DNA of 64,000 nt, from contig JANJXV010000030.1 in the NCBI GenBank assembly GCA_024803745.1, positions 5,103,001-5,167,000 of the forward strand, read 5' to 3'. The position numbers were made by a program, and so were the translations under genes. The first letter of the stretch is position 1. Each line of letters starts with the position of its first letter. Below, piece by piece: positions 46,064 to 59,794 of the stretch. The notes beneath the pieces are model-generated. The model saw only the letters and a program-made list of their open reading frames with translations, had not been told where the DNA came from and did no database searches. This DNA comes from Megascapheus bottae (lineage: Eukaryota > Chordata > Mammalia > Rodentia > Geomyidae).

Positions 46064-46924
46064 GTGAGTTCAAGAAGAAAACTGTAGATACGCTTGGAGA
46101 TGTTTAAGAGTATACATTGCCACAGGAAGGGGTGAAACCATTTCGATAAGAGTGGACATTAGAAAGACAGGGAGGTTCTAACCCGCTCTGGTATGGATAG
46201 AGCAGAAGCCTGCTGGAGACTGGAAGAGTTAGACCCTGCTGTAGAGGAGGCAGAGGTGTCTGTCAGTTCAGGGACAGCCTGACGGGATGAGGGATCTGAT
46301 GAGCTACTTAGAAAAGAACCCCAACCACATCTGTTTTCTATTTGCATTCAGCACTGGATTGTGGGAGACATTCTCCCCCAAAGCAACCATTGGGTCTTCA
46401 GAGGACCTGCTGGCTCCTCACTACTGACCATGTTTACCTGGAGAGGGAGTCACATCCCACAGGTTGAGGGCTCTTCTCCCATCTGACCCACACGCCTCAG
46501 ATTGTTCTACCTGTGCTCTCACTGCCACAAATCAGGATTCTTACCCGCTCCTCTTTGGGGCTGATGAACTTACTCTAGAGCTCACAGCAGCTCAAGGAAA
46601 CAATGTGTTTTGATGATTTGTGAAGGATAGAGATGAACAGATCCTCACAGAGTGGGCATCAGAAGACACAAAGAGCTCCCATGCCCTAGGCTGTCACCCT
46701 CCCCAGATCCTTCCAAATGTTCATGTATCTCCACACACTCCAAATCCTGTACTTGCAGATGAGAGGACAGAAGGGACGAATCCAACAGGGCTTATCTATT
46801 TACATTTTTCTCCACTTCTCTGTACAGCATTCTTCTCTTTGAGGCAGGGGAGCTACTCTCTAGGAGAGGATGCTGTCCTAAACGGCTACTATTGAACATG
46901 GGTGAGTCAGGCTTATTTTTTTTT
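46064..46924. other. Unique sequence, nothing recognised
   Basis: Several chance frames, including a serine-rich minus frame at 46159-46347. Confidence 0.5.
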
Positions 46925-47058
46925 CTTTTTTCACTGACATTTAAAATTATCTTTAAAAATTGTACAAAAAAGTTTCAGTTCCACATGTCCATTTATGAAT
47001 ACAATGCCCTCTCATCATTTTCCCTATCCCCCCAATCTCATCCATCCCCCTCGGCACC
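46925..47058 (-). mobile_element. LINE-1-like 3' end, antisense
   Basis: TTTAAAAATTGTACAAAAAA, GTTTCAGTTCCACATGTCCA and CCCCCCAATCTCATCC give, in reverse complement, a purine tract, GGAACTGAAAC and TTTTGTACAATT, like the forward copies at 19597 and 23330. Confidence 0.55.
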
Positions 47059-48939
47059 TGTCTGCACTCTAAGACAGAATGTAGAGGGTCATTAGAGTTC
47101 CTATGACCCATCTGGGGGAAGAGAAATTCTGGTTTCTTTGGCCTCTACCTTAGGAAAGAGTAAGGAGTAACCAGGGTAGGGAGGAGGGAGGATTAAAACC
47201 AGGGGCTGGGCTGGATGGAAGGGAGAAACAAAGGATTCCTCTTTGTGATATAGACTGTGATGACAATCACTAGACAAGCTATCAGTTAGAGGATTAGGCA
47301 GTAGAAAATGTCCTTTTGAGATTTGTGGGTAGCAATTCACCAGAGAGCATTGGATGATTATCTGTTAATGATCAATGGCTTGCGACCATGAAACAAAGAA
47401 CGTGGTTGGGCTCAGCAGATAGCTGAAGGAGGAGAGCAACGGCTTCAAAGGACAGACTTGTATTTTCATTTTTGCTAGAATGCCGAGCAGCTGTATATAA
47501 AGCTCATAGGAAGCCTCTGCTTACACGTTTAGAAGCATGGTCTTTCCTGCACACAGCGCCAGCCCGGACCTGCTCTGACCATCTTTCAATTGCAAGTCAC
47601 ATCAGTGAATACTTCATGTCTTGAAGAAGATAGAATGTCAAATTCTGTAACTCGCAGGCAGTAATATTTCCATAGCTACAATCTTCTAGACAGAGCTCTA
47701 AGCACAGGCTGGTTTGGGAACTAGAATAAGGTCAGTCTACGTAAATTTCCCATTCATGTGGTGTAACAAGCTCATGTTTGAATTTCAGACATAAGACAAT
47801 CTGGGTGATGGTGGGAATATCTCCTGAGATCTTGATCTATGGAAAAAAATCTCTTCATAACCTGCACAATTTATAAATGAGTTATGGAGATTGCTGCTGA
47901 GTTTCAGCCTTAAATTGTGATTCAAAGATACAATTTTGCATTCATAAAAAGAGAGGGAAGAGGGAATGATACACCAGAGTTAAGAACCTAGTTAGTGAAG
48001 TGGGCATGAGAAAAATAAAAGAAGAGGAAGTCAACAGAGACATTGGTTAACTCTCATGCTTGAGGCACCCAAATCTCTTTCAGAATAAACATTTTAGAGT
48101 AGTGAAAAAGCAATTCAGAAAATAAAATCTGGTCATTGTTCTCCTAAATCACTTTTTGCTTCTTCCCTTTCTGCTGAAGGACTTTGTCTCATAAATTTTG
48201 ACACAAACACCCCACCCAGATCGTAAAGGAATATTCTTGAAGATTTTGGCTAAAATAATGTCAGTTTGGCTGTCTCAATTCACCTTGGAAAAGCTTTGGG
48301 AAGAATCAAATATGGAGTCTTGTCCCAGAAATTCTGCTCTCAGTAGATCTTACATGAGACTCAAACATCTTTACTTAGAAACAGATTTCCTCAATCATTT
48401 AGCAAACCCAGTCCCATGGAAGAGTTGCTAGACTGTATTATCAGGCAGATGGTAGAGATGGGTATTTTGGGGTCCTTTTCATACTAAAACATTTCAAATA
48501 TAATAACAAATATCACTTCAAGTTAAATCTAATGTAAAGTTAGTCATTTTAATTTATGAATGGTAACTCTTCTGGGCTGAAAGTTTTCTAGGGTGATTGA
48601 ATCAAATGCCTCCCTGATCCCTGGCTAGTGGTGGAATCAGATTCCCTGCTGTGCGACCCTTCATGAGTTTTGTTTTACTCTGTGAGCTTGTTTTACTTCA
48701 CAGAGTGGAAGAGACTCCTGTCTTTCAGAGCAATGTGGGCACATACCTGACTACTTAAACAGCTTCGTTTCCCAATCTCCAATTACTCTTGATTCACTTG
48801 GCGGTTCATGGGAAGGTCATTACCTGAACTGTATGACCTTAATTATGTGTCATTGCTACCTTGATTTGAGTGAGGGAAAACCTCTAGCCACAATGACCAG
48901 TGTCACTTGCATTGATCATTCAAGGTAATATAACTACAG
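47059..48939. other. Unique sequence, nothing recognised
   Basis: No repeat or exon could be supported. Confidence 0.55.
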
Positions 48940-49032
48940 ACATGAAGTTTAGGGAGTAAAACACCTACTTAGCCAGCAAGCATGAAGCCCTGAGTTCAAA
49001 GTCCACTAATGCCAAAAGAAAAAAAAAGTTAG
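48940..49032 (+). mobile_element. ID-like SINE, old
   Basis: GTTTAGGGAGTAAAACACCT, TAGCCAGCAAGCATGAAGCC and CTGAGTTCAAAGTCCACTAA plus an A-tail. No duplication seen. Confidence 0.55.
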
Positions 49033-49740
49033 CTCAAGATTGGTTGATAGCAAACATATGCATGATAAAGTGATCACTCAGAAATGTTTCATAAAATGGA
49101 AGTGCAAGATCACACTATATTTAATTTATAAATTGCCTGTATAAGGAATTTAAAGCTATAAATTACCAAGTAAATTTATTAGTCAAGGATGATAAGCATA
49201 TATTTGAATATATTGTCTAAAACTCCAAATGTTTTTACAGGTTCTTCTTATATACTGATATATTATACTTCTTCATATATATATATATTATACATTATAT
49301 ACCCCTAAGTCTAATAGGAAATCATCCCATGAGTTTTCCTATGCTGGTAGACACATCTACAAATAATTTGGAGATGCTTGATAGGACAGTTATGTTTTGT
49401 TCATTTATCTTTGTTTTTAGTAACAGAATTTCTGGTTTTTGAGAAGCCAGGGGCCTGGCTAATCTGACAAAGATCACAGTCACCAGACTTCCTGCAGCAG
49501 GTATTGCAAGATGACTAATCTCCACCCATTGGATGAGTGGGAGAATGTCTACAACCGCCAACAGCCTTCAATGGAATAGGTATGCCTTCCTTCCCCTCCC
49601 TTCTCCCAGCTGAATCAATGTGGGTAAGGACAATGCTTGAGTCATCTCTGTGATCTATGTGGGAAAGTCAGAGAGAGAGAGACCCCATGACAACCCCGCC
49701 ACATTTTCCTCAACCTTGTAACAGAAAGAAGCCCAACCTC
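49033..49740. other. Unique sequence, nothing recognised
   Basis: AT-rich at 49240-49300; otherwise featureless. Confidence 0.5.
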
Positions 49741-49866
49741 ATGGATGAAGGAAGAAAAATTAGGAAGAGGAAGGAGAAGAAGGAAGAGCAGGAGAAGGAG
49801 GAAGATGAGCGAAGAGGAAGAGAAAGGAGAGAGCGGGAGGGAAGGAGAGAAAGAGAAGAGCAAACA
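49741..49866. repeat. Purine-rich imperfect tract
   Basis: GAA/GGA/GAGA mixtures without clean periodicity. Confidence 0.8.
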
Positions 49867-50439
49867 GTAACTGTTTCTCCCATTATCTCCACTGTTGGCC
49901 AAGAATAAAGTCAGAGATGGCAAGCCAGATGTGAGTGCAGTGAGCTGGCAGCTGGGGACCCCAGTGTCTTAGCATTCATCTGTAGCTAATTAACAGCTGG
50001 ATGGAACAGGTAACCACAGCCAGCTGCTTTTGCAAAGGCCAGAGGTGAATTACTTCCACAACCAACATCAACTCTGTCTGCTAAAGTACAAGTCAGACTG
50101 TGGAAATTCTGATGTATTGGATGGAAGACACTCTATGGATGTAAAATATTATTGTATGTCATTACTCATTGAAATGGATTGTGGCAAAGATGGATTCTTA
50201 GAAGCAACTGGATATATAGACTCTTGTTTTCAATAACATATGTGTCAGCCAAACAGACATATGCCTTAACAGCTTTTAATTATTTCCACTGTTTGCTTAC
50301 TTCTTTGCATTAAACATGACTTGAATCTTTGCATATTCATCTGAAATCTCCATTCCTATAACCTCTATAATTGTGTTTTAGGTTTTATTTTGTTTTGTTT
50401 TTTTTGAGTTTTTTGTTATTGTTGTTTTTCTAAAACAAT

Positions 50440-50486
50440 GTGTGTGTGTGTGTGTGTGTGCGCGTGCGCGTGTGTGTGTGTGTGTT
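50440..50486. repeat. (TG)n with CG interruptions
   Basis: Alternating purine-pyrimidine throughout, including GCGCGTGCGCG at the centre: a Z-DNA-prone sequence. Confidence 0.93.
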
Positions 50487-50939
50487 GTGTGTTTAGTTCC
50501 GGCTCATAGTTTCTGCCCCTTTTTCCTGGCAGAAGAGAAGTTTCGATTGCCCCAGCACTAACTCATTAGTTAACTCTGCAGTTCAATGTAAGTCTGTTTT
50601 ACAATGATTCCCCTGGCAGTGTGACAGCTTCTCTCCCAGGTGTGTCTCAGGAACAGCTCATCCCTGCTGCTCCAGCTTTAACCCCAAGAACTCCATGGGA
50701 AAGCTGAAAAAGGCCTTACAGCCTGGTGTTAGGCTGTCTCAGTTTGGAGTAAGTAGAAATAGTTAATAGACTGAAGAGGAGCAGAGAGAGTTTAACGTGC
50801 TTCGCCTTTGAAGGTGCAAGAGACTGAATCTGATCTCACACAGCCATGTTTCTGCCTTCTCGTGATTCTTTTCCATGCAGCCAGCACTGATTCTTCCAGA
50901 GAAAAAAACAAAAAAAGTGGACCTTGAGACCTTATAAAG

Positions 50940-50940
50940 G

Positions 50941-50968
<28 letters not shown>
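50940..50968. repeat. (AT)n microsatellite
   Basis: Short pure AT run. Confidence 0.93.
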
Positions 50969-50972
<4 letters not shown>

Positions 50973-51924
50973 CATCCTGTGACCCTTTCTATAAATAACC
51001 CAGACTAGCCATAGAAAATACAGTGAGAAAATATGGAGAACTGAGTGCTTCTGAAAAAGACAGATCCTAGGAAAGCCAAGATGATAGGCGATTTGTACTC
51101 CTTTGAAAACTGGTGTTTCATGACACCTGCAAAAACTTCAAGCAAGCTTCCAACTAGCAAGGTATTTGCAATCAGTTGTATATTCTTTGGAGTGTGTCGA
51201 ATGCTGCTCCTTATCCAGTCACATCTTTATTCCACCTTGTGAGGGTATCTCTGATTCCCATTGGGTGTCATAAGATGACCCAGTGGTTCCTGGAGGCTCA
51301 GCACAGAATTCTTGTCCATAATATATAGACATTCTTCCACATCTGGTCTCCCTCGCCCCTCTCTCCAAGCCCTGCCTAGCGCCCACGACTCTGACCTCTC
51401 AGTACTTTGCTTTTCCAGATGAGAATGATGACCTGCAAAGAGCCCTGAGCTCTTAGAATGTTCTAGTCCAAAGCAGGGTTGGCAGACAAAATACAGATGC
51501 CTGGATAAAGTCTCAATTTCATCCAGATTTGTATTTTAGGATCAGCATGCCCCAATTACAACTAGCTATTATTTGTCTGCAGTTTCAATTGAACTTAAAA
51601 AAAAATTATTACATCGGCAATCTCAGCCTAAATGTAACGTCTGTCACTAATTCAAATAAGTCACTTAACAATGAAAGTTCTGTTTGTTCACTGCCAAAAA
51701 GGGTGTGGTCACCAAGGAAAAGGAAAGAGACTTTTATTTTTTTACTAGTAGTTATCTGCATGTCAACCAGCTGAGATAATGGCATTGCAGAATCTTATTG
51801 AAACCCTTGGGCGTTCCAAAAAAAATGTGTTGCATGCATATTATCAGCCATGATGAGTAAGACATTTCCCTTGGCAATTGACAGTAACTTGTGACAAAAT
51901 AATTATCATTTATTTTCTCTATAG

Positions 51925-51985
51925 GAAGCAAAGAAAACAGAGAATTTGTCACAGAACCAGTCTACAAAGAATTACCACCTTGAAG
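51925..51985 (+). other. Candidate 61-nt splice-bordered exon
   Basis: An acceptor (CATTTATTTTCTCTATAG) ends at 51924 and a donor (TTGAAG|GTAATG) starts at 51986. Two frames are fully open; the third reads SKENREFVTEPVYKELPP and then stops, which looks like a possible C-terminus. No family is recognised. The donor lacks the usual G at +5 (GTAATG), so it is weaker than the one at 46064. Another pseudo-donor (GTAGAAG|GTAAGA) lies near 52171. Confidence 0.22.
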
Positions 51986-52349
51986 GTAATGTATTTACAA
52001 TGCCAAACACTCTCCCTTACAACACACCATTTCAAACATCTCTCCAATTGACAGTTTGAACTTGGAAAGGATATCTGAACACAGCATGTTCACATCCTAA
52101 TGGGAGCAAATCCAAAAGCAAGTGCCTCCCCAAAATAAAGGAGTGGAGACACATTTATTACTTGTAGAAGGTAAGAATGGTTCAGAAGTTAAAGACTCTC
52201 TTCCAACAATGGAGGCGTGTCCATTTTATTTAGGGAGCTTTATCCCTATTCACAGAAGAAACAGTTATTAACTCACGCCTGAGCATACTCAGATGACCAT
52301 AGATTTGTTTAACTCATATTCAAAAGGCTCAACTGCAGTCTGGAAGCGA

Positions 52350-52515
52350 GGAGGGGTAGGACAAGGGAGGGAAAAGAAAGGAGGTTAGAGAGGGAGGAAG
52401 AAGGGATAGGCAAAAGGAAGGCAGAAAGCAAGCAAAGAAGGAAGGAAGGAGGGAAGGAAGGAAAGAAGGAGAGGGAAGAAGAGAAATAAGGAGAGAGTGA
52501 GAGAAGAAAAAAAGA
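52350..52515. repeat. Purine-rich tract (GGAA/GGGA)
   Basis: Imperfect GAAGGAAG and GAGAG units. Confidence 0.85.
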
Positions 52516-54599
52516 AGGTCCTTTTCTCTGTATATTCAGCCTTTTCACAAAAGCCTTAGCTGAAAACTAGGAAGATGTGTCGATATAGTTCATCCCAACT
52601 AACACAGTCACCGAGTGTATTATTAGCAGACATTCCTAGGTACCCTTCCTTCCTTTTGCACACAAGATCTTCCAGGGCCATAGAGTGGTTACAGCCAGGG
52701 GAGTTTCTGTAATGCAGTCAGGTTGAAACAGTGGTTTCTGGTGGGAGCCATTTTGAGAGTGACCTTTTGAACAATGCCTGTCCCTGCATATCAACTAAGT
52801 GAAGAATATGTTTAACCCAGAATATGTTTAACCTCCTGGCTTTGACCCTCTCTTGGCAGTTGTTCTTTCTTCCCTGGGATTAAGGGAGTTTTAGGAAGGG
52901 CTGATACCCTGGGGAGAGGGGAGGATGTTTGCTGTGCACATTGCTTGCAATAAAAATAGCTAAAGGCTTAATGATATCTTATTAGGTCATGTCAAAATGT
53001 CCCTGGGGTCAAAAGAGGGCTGGCAAAAGAGTCACATGAAATCACACTGGCTCAACTAAGAAGATGACTGGTTCCTGCTTAATCACAAATATGTTACATT
53101 AGGATGCAGTGTGCCTATAGCTTTGCTTATTTGTCTAGATTTCTTTTGGTCACTCCTTTTATCTGTCTTTAGATCTTTTAGATGAAAGTTAGAACAGCCA
53201 GGATTCCTTGTGTTTTAGTATTGTAAAACCCACAGTCCATTTAGAGGGACACGGGGAGGGAAAAGACTGCATTAAGGGCTGAATACTGAAGCTGCTTTAT
53301 GGCTTCCTTTTTAGCTACTAATACAATACTCACTGTGTTACATCCGAAGTCACCACGTACCACATACATGGGCATTCACACCTCACTCAGCTCTCAGGTA
53401 CTTCCCTTCCTTGCCCATATAACAAGGGCATGCAAACAGATCGAGTCAGCACAAAGCAGACTCTTTAAGTCATCAAGGAGCTGCTTTTTTCTCCAACAAG
53501 ATGACAAGAACAGAGGCAGTTGGGAAAGAAGTTGGCTGCCTCCTGGACAAATAGATTTGGGTGTAAATTGTTCCTTCCCATATTTTCTCCAGTATGATGC
53601 ACAGACTCCTCTCATCTGACAATTCACAACTATAAAAGGCACAATCTAGGAGTGGGGTGTGACCCTGGACCTTGATGGGAATTCTTACCACCACCCTGTG
53701 CTGGGGACTTCCCCTCTCCTGAGCTCTGTCTTCAGGACCATTTACCCCTGACCTGGTTTTCTTCATCCCTTTCAAAGCATCTCTCAGGAAGCCAGGGTTC
53801 CGATGAAAGCCAGTCATCCTGAATTAGGACATTGCAGCTGGGCCTAGCGTTCTCACCGACATCTCTGCCCTTTCTCATTTAGATCCCTGTTTTGCCAAGT
53901 ATCAATCAGTCATCCTGTTAATAAGAAACAGGAAATATCTCGATGAAGGTCACCAGAAGGAGAGTGGCAGGTCATCAGGAAACCAAGCACAACAGACCAC
54001 GGAGGCAATGTGCAGTAAGAGACTGTATCTCTAACCAAAGGTCATTTGATAGCCAGTAATTTGTCCTAGAGTTTTGACTTCCTGTTACAACCCGTGAAGA
54101 AATCCATCAGATGAAATTTAACAGTAACATTTGAAAAAAGGCGTTATATTAGTTTTCATGAACAGAGACTGAAGACGGAGACTTAGGGTAGTTAAGTTAC
54201 TTAAGGGGAGCGGGGTCGGGAGTGGGGGAGATAACTTCATAGAAGAAAAGTTTCTTTGGGTTCCCCAGTTTCAGAAATTTCAGTTCATGGGGAGCCAGCC
54301 CCATCACTTTCATTCCTGTGGCAAGGCAGAAGCAACACGGTGGAAGGTCACGAGGAAGGGTGAAGTGAGGGACAGCTGTGGCCTCATGACATCAGGGAAG
54401 CAGGGAAAGAGAAGGGAAGGGGCTACAGGCAAGGTTCCCCTCAAAGGAGGATTCCCAATAATCTACTTCCTCCAGTGAAGCCTCATCTTCTGCTCTCCAC
54501 CATCTCCAGATGAGGTCATTCAGCATAACTCTAAACATGCGTTAGGCTACTGATGAGGTCAGAGCCTTAACGATTCACTCATTTTTTTTTAAAGTGACT
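52516..54599. other. Unique sequence, nothing recognised
   Basis: Opposing open frames of 106 and 114 codons near 53.3-53.8 kb overlap each other and have no domain signs, so at most one could be real and neither is supported. Confidence 0.5.
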
Positions 54600-54812
54600 G
54601 GACTGCTGAGTGCCACTGGACCACACCTGAGATCTGAGGGTCCCAGTCTGAAGCCAACCCAGATAGGCATTAACTACAGATAAATCAGAAGTGGAGCTAT
54701 AGTTCTAGTGGTAGAGAACTAGCTCTGGGGGTGGAAGGGAAAACTGAGCAACAGCATCTCAGCCCTGAGTTCAAACCCCAGTGCTGGAGTAGGAAAAAAC
54801 AAAATAAAAAAT
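54600..54812 (+). mobile_element. Composite SINE, diverged
   Basis: GAGTGCCACTGGACCACACC, GAGATCTGAGGGTCCCAGTC, GAAGCCAACCCAGATAGGC, GGAGCTATAGTTCTAGTGGT, CCCTGAGTTCAAACCCCAG and an A-rich tail. Part of the central left half is deleted. Confidence 0.7.
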
Positions 54813-55060
54813 CTGGACCTACGAGCTGGAGATCAAGCCTTTAATTTATGAGCATCTGGGAGAATATTTCCTATCCAAGCCCTAATACTGTCCCTATCTC
54901 TGATCACCCAGCATAGGAGGGTGAATGAACTCATACCCAAATATGCTGGACTCTAAGCTCCCAACTAGCAATAGAAATAAAGACCGTGGTTCAACACCTG
55001 CGGGCATCCTCTCATGTTCTGCTCCACATCCAGAAAACAGAGTAAATCTGTCTCCCTCTC

Positions 55061-55065
<5 letters not shown>

Positions 55066-55137
<72 letters not shown>
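55066..55137. repeat. (GA)n microsatellite
   Basis: 72 bases of pure GA. Confidence 0.95.
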
Positions 55138-55142
<5 letters not shown>

Positions 55143-55552
55143 GGAGGTGGATTCACTGAGAAAGCAATGGCCCAAGGATCCTTACTAATGCTCAAAAGAG
55201 CGTCAGGGAGAAAACAAAGGAACTTATGGTAAGCAGTCAAGATGGAGAAATCTTCTCTTTCAAAAGCTTTGTGTTATAGACACTCAGATCTTGCAAAGGA
55301 GTCCCCTGATGCAGATGTACATTCCCTAGTTTGCTGCAAAAGGCCATTCCCGAATGGTCTGCACCTGTCTTGCCTTGCATCACTCACCCTCCTGAGAATC
55401 TGGACTTGGTCTTCTTTAGTTCTGCTGTTTTAAATTTACAATATTTTAGATGCTGTTAGTAGCACCTATTAGCTCTAATGTGAATTTCCAAATATTTTCT
55501 TGTCACAGACTGAAAAATCTCTGCTCACTCTTACATACAGTGTGTATACACC

Positions 55553-55581
55553 TAGATAGATAGATAGATAGATAGATAGAT
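55553..55581. repeat. (TAGA)n microsatellite
   Basis: About seven perfect units, followed by AT-rich sequence with TACATATATATGTATA-like motifs to 55660. Confidence 0.93.
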
Positions 55582-55661
55582 ACACATTAGATACAATACA
55601 TAAATGATATTTACACATATATTATACATGCTGTACATATATATGTATATACATACAATTC

Positions 55662-57249
55662 CATTTCTATACATCTATGTCCCGGTATACATCTATGTCC
55701 CCATAATAGAGCTCTGAGTCTGGAGGGTGTTTAGTAGGCCAGTCTAGCTGAAACAGAAGCTTAAACACGAAACAACTCACTTGTACCCAGGAGGTGCAGA
55801 ATTCAGGCATCCTACATCGATGGTTCTCTCCCACACTTGCTTTGTCCTGCTAGGACTCCAGGATGAGATGGCATCTGTGAAATGCTTTGGAGGCTGCCCT
55901 GTGGCCTGTGTGCTCTTCTGTCTTTAGCCAAATGGCTCAGGCAGTTGACACGAGCAGACAGAAGCCAACAGTTCTCCCGGGAATGAATCCTGATTCCACT
56001 GTTTGCTTCAAGTCTGCTTGGTCTGTGGGTTCAGAGATTCTGTTCTCCAGCTCTCTGGAAACTTCTTCCCAACCCAAATAGGACAGTGAGACTGGATCAA
56101 GGCAAAGAGCCTTTGCCAAGCTTAAGTTTTCCAAATCTGAACTATGTCTATAATATGTAGTAACTATATCAGGCAATCTGCAAATTTCAGCCAGTTATCA
56201 TGCAAGGTAGTTGTTAGTTTTTGCATAATGCCATCTCATAAACTAATTAAATTGGAATTCTTAAGGAATTGTGGTGGTATACTTGCCTGGCTTATAAATT
56301 CATATAAAAAAACTGCATGGAAAAAACTATATGGAAATAATAACAGGGACTTATTAAGAATCTACTGTGTGCTAAAGATCAGATATTATCTCATTTTATT
56401 CTCAGAATAAACCTACAAAGGCATCAAAAATTAATTAAGTTGTTGACATTGCAAAGTCAGTACCTGGCAATAATGAATATTTGTATCTTCCTAGGATTTG
56501 ATTTTGTCTTCTTTTGTTAATGCCACCCTTATGCAGGGAATTGTCTCTTTTTATACTTACAGAGCTTTGATTAAATTCGTATTACTCTCCCATGAGGAAG
56601 AAAAGAGGTATGGAGGACAGAGCAAAACAGAAGGAAGAGCTGCTATGCTCTCCATCCCAAAATAGCCAGTCCAGCTCCACTCTTACAGAAATCTATTCCT
56701 GTTTTCCATGACAGTGCTCAAATTGGAATTATATTACATACAGCCATCATATTAGCTGAGTTGTGGGCACAGCTGAGCTTTGAGTTTCCTATGTCTACCT
56801 AACTCTACTTCTTAATCAGAGCTCTATAATAACAACATGGAATTCAAGGCAGTATCATTGTAGTTGTGGATTTTCTCACCCATGTCTCAAATTTCACACT
56901 CTGGAATTGTCCAGTACACTATTGTCTGACCTGAGTTCTCAGTCTTTTAGGACTTTGGGAAGAGATGGGAATGATAGCTGACCTGCTGTCTTGTCTTAGG
57001 GAAGATTAACCAGAGGATATTTCTTTCTAACTTGGTAAATGGTGAAAACTCAACACTTCTCTCCTATTCCCACATACAGCTTTCCATTTTCCAGCTTTCT
57101 GTGGGTGATTATAAAAAGGAATAAAAATGTATAAAAATTCCCTGCTGCTGTTTATGAGGATTTTTTGCTTAGTCACAAAATCTAAAAGGACTTATTTCAA
57201 GCATTTTATCATTAAGTACCAAGGGTATTCACTCACATATGTATTCTTT

Positions 57250-57254
<5 letters not shown>
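55662..57254. other. Unique sequence, nothing recognised
   Basis: Only short featureless frames are present. Confidence 0.5.

Positions 57255-57304
<50 letters not shown>
57255..57304. repeat. (AC)n microsatellite
   Basis: 50 bases of AC. Confidence 0.95.
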
Positions 57305-57306
<2 letters not shown>

Positions 57307-58841
57307 ATGCAGTTACACCTTTCTAGCAGTAAAATAAGAGAGTGAATTTCATCAAAAAATAGTCACAAGTTGGGAAAAAAGTCAAGCACGACCCTCTAAA
57401 TTTCATCCATGGACTAGGACAAGTAAAATCCAGGAAGAAAGAGCAGATGCTGTTTACTCACCTTTCCTTGACTACGAGCCATAAAGGTAATGTGAAAATT
57501 GACTCCCACTGTTATTTCCCTCTGAGCCAGAGGGATATATTTGAGTCTCTGCTCAATCTCACTTCAAAGTCAAGATCAAGGTCCCAAACTTTTGTAGGCA
57601 GCTAATTAAAATGAAGATTTCTGAATAGAGACCATTTGGGATAGTGCCCAAGCATCTGTCCTACAGAAGACCCTTCAGAAATTCAAATGTGTGTACCCCT
57701 CCAAATACTTTTAATAGCAACCGGGGCTACAGTGGTGATCGTGATACTATGTTCATCAGAGGGTACATTTTTATCCTGTCCTCCTCCCATGTAAAGATTG
57801 TATTGCAAAAGATCTCCAGTTACTCCTAGAGACATTGCCTTTTCTTCACTTTGAGGTCATTGGCCCACTCTTCTTCTGTTATATTAACTCTGAATTTCAT
57901 ATTTCTTCAATATCATCTTCCATTTTTAATTTGTAAAATAATGCCACTGTGGACCAGCAGATGAGTCACAATAAAATCAAATTTCTTTCCTCAATGGATT
58001 TATTAATGTGTCTAAAACATTAGATGGCCACGGAATCCTATTAAATATGACTTTGCCTCCTGTGACCATCAGCAGTTTTTTACTCTGATAAGGAAGTAAC
58101 AAAGAGGAGACATCGCTGATTATTTCTGTATTTAGTTATAGAACAACAATAAATAATTGATAAAAATGGAGCACCCTTCCAGAATTGAATCTTTCCAGGT
58201 ATTTCATCTCTTCATTTGGGTCCAACTTTTGTCTTCTCTTGGGGTTATAACTATAAAGGCATTTATAAACGACATGGCTCCTTAAAATGAAAGAATGCTC
58301 TTGTTATGATCTGCGAGTTAGGGCTTGCTTCTTTGATGGCATTGTTGAACTATAGGCTTCCCTATTTCAAGTGTTGGCATTGTTTTATACCAGTCTCTGT
58401 GTAGAGTAGAAAATAGTCCTTGCAAATGCAAAGAACGCAGTTACAAGAGTCATAGAGGATTCCTGCCAATTTTTAGTTTTCCTCCAGGCATCTATATAAT
58501 GTACACTCAGGAAGACATTCTAAGTTCAAGAGTAACTCTGATACCAACTACACTACATATCCTCACGGATTCTGTGCTTCCCTGATCTCTCTGATTTGGG
58601 GTGTGCCCCTAGACAGTTTCCATGGCATCCAGTAAGTCTTGATATCATTCCATATGAATCAAAGAAGCAAGCCAAAGATATTTTTCACAGTTTTATCACA
58701 AATATTTGACTCCACACAAAGAGACCTCTATTAACTTTCATGTAGAAAATAAACAAGTTAGCCTAAAGCAATAAACAAGACACGTGTTTCAAAGTTCTCA
58801 ACCCCAATAATGAAAACTGGAAAGCACTATATAAAAAAGGG
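57305..58841. other. Unique sequence, nothing recognised
   Basis: A minus-strand donor-like GTGAGTAAAC near 57463 lacks a credible exon. Confidence 0.5.
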
Positions 58842-58855
58842 CTTTCAGATATCTT

Positions 58856-59054
58856 TTTTTTTTTTGCCAGTCCTGGGCTTTGGCTCAGGACCTGAGCACT
58901 GTCCTTGGACTTTCTCAAGGCTAGAGCTCTACCACTTGAGCCTCAGCACCACTTCCGGCTTTTTGTTTTGTATGTATGTGGTACCAAGGAATCGAACCCG
59001 GGTCTTTGTGCATGCTAGGCAAGCACTTTAACCACTAGGCAAAACTCCCAGTCC
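58856..59054 (-). mobile_element. IDL-Geo-type SINE, antisense, with target duplication
   Basis: Complete antisense dimer with a poly-T head, GCCAGTCCTGGGCTTTGGCT, CTACCACTTGAGCCTCAGCA, AATCGAACCCGGGTCTTTGT. The flanks CTTTCAGATATCTT (58842-58855) and CTTTCAGAAATCTT (59055-59068) differ at one base. Confidence 0.88.
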
Positions 59055-59068
59055 CTTTCAGAAATCTT

Positions 59069-59746
59069 AAAGGAAGACTTCACACATCCAGTTTTACACC
59101 TAGCCCAACTAAAACTTCAGAATGAGATTAAGAGAGACACAAGCAAGCTCTCCATTTTTATGTCTCAGTAACTTCTAGAATATGGAGAGGAACAAAAAGG
59201 AATCAGACGTGATGGAGATAAAGCCTACATGGTGGAGACAGAAGATGGCAGCCAACAGGTACAGAAGTGTTTACTAGGCCAGGTAGGAGGGAGGTTTTTC
59301 AAGGTGACATGAGCAACATCACCCCTGTTACGTATGGAACAAGGGAGGGCATGGAGACAGGTGAAAATTCAGAGTTCAACCAGTGACAATGACATGGATA
59401 GGCAATCAAAAAATAGGATCCAGGGGTAGAGTAGGGGTACTAAAATGGAAAGCAAAGAAAAAGGAGTTCGATTACACAAATTCCTTCATCGGTGCATAGT
59501 ATTTCCTTGTCCCTAACAACAAAGAAAGGGAATGTTGTTCTCATACAATCATAGCAGGAGGAAAAATAAGACAATTGACATCCTTATGTGGTTAAACATT
59601 GGGGTACCAGAGACTAATCCCAAGAGGCTTTCAGAGCTATTAGTTTATAGCTTCTAATACTCAATATCAAAAAAGGAGTAAACCAAACATTTTGAATAGA
59701 AAAATGGAAGCAAAAATACAAAGGAATTATATGTGTATGCACACAT

Positions 59747-59794
<48 letters not shown>

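Larger units (their letters stand above)
49867..51924. other. Unique sequence with small microsatellites
   Basis: Includes T-rich 50385-50430 and the TG and AT tracts listed separately. Confidence 0.5.
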
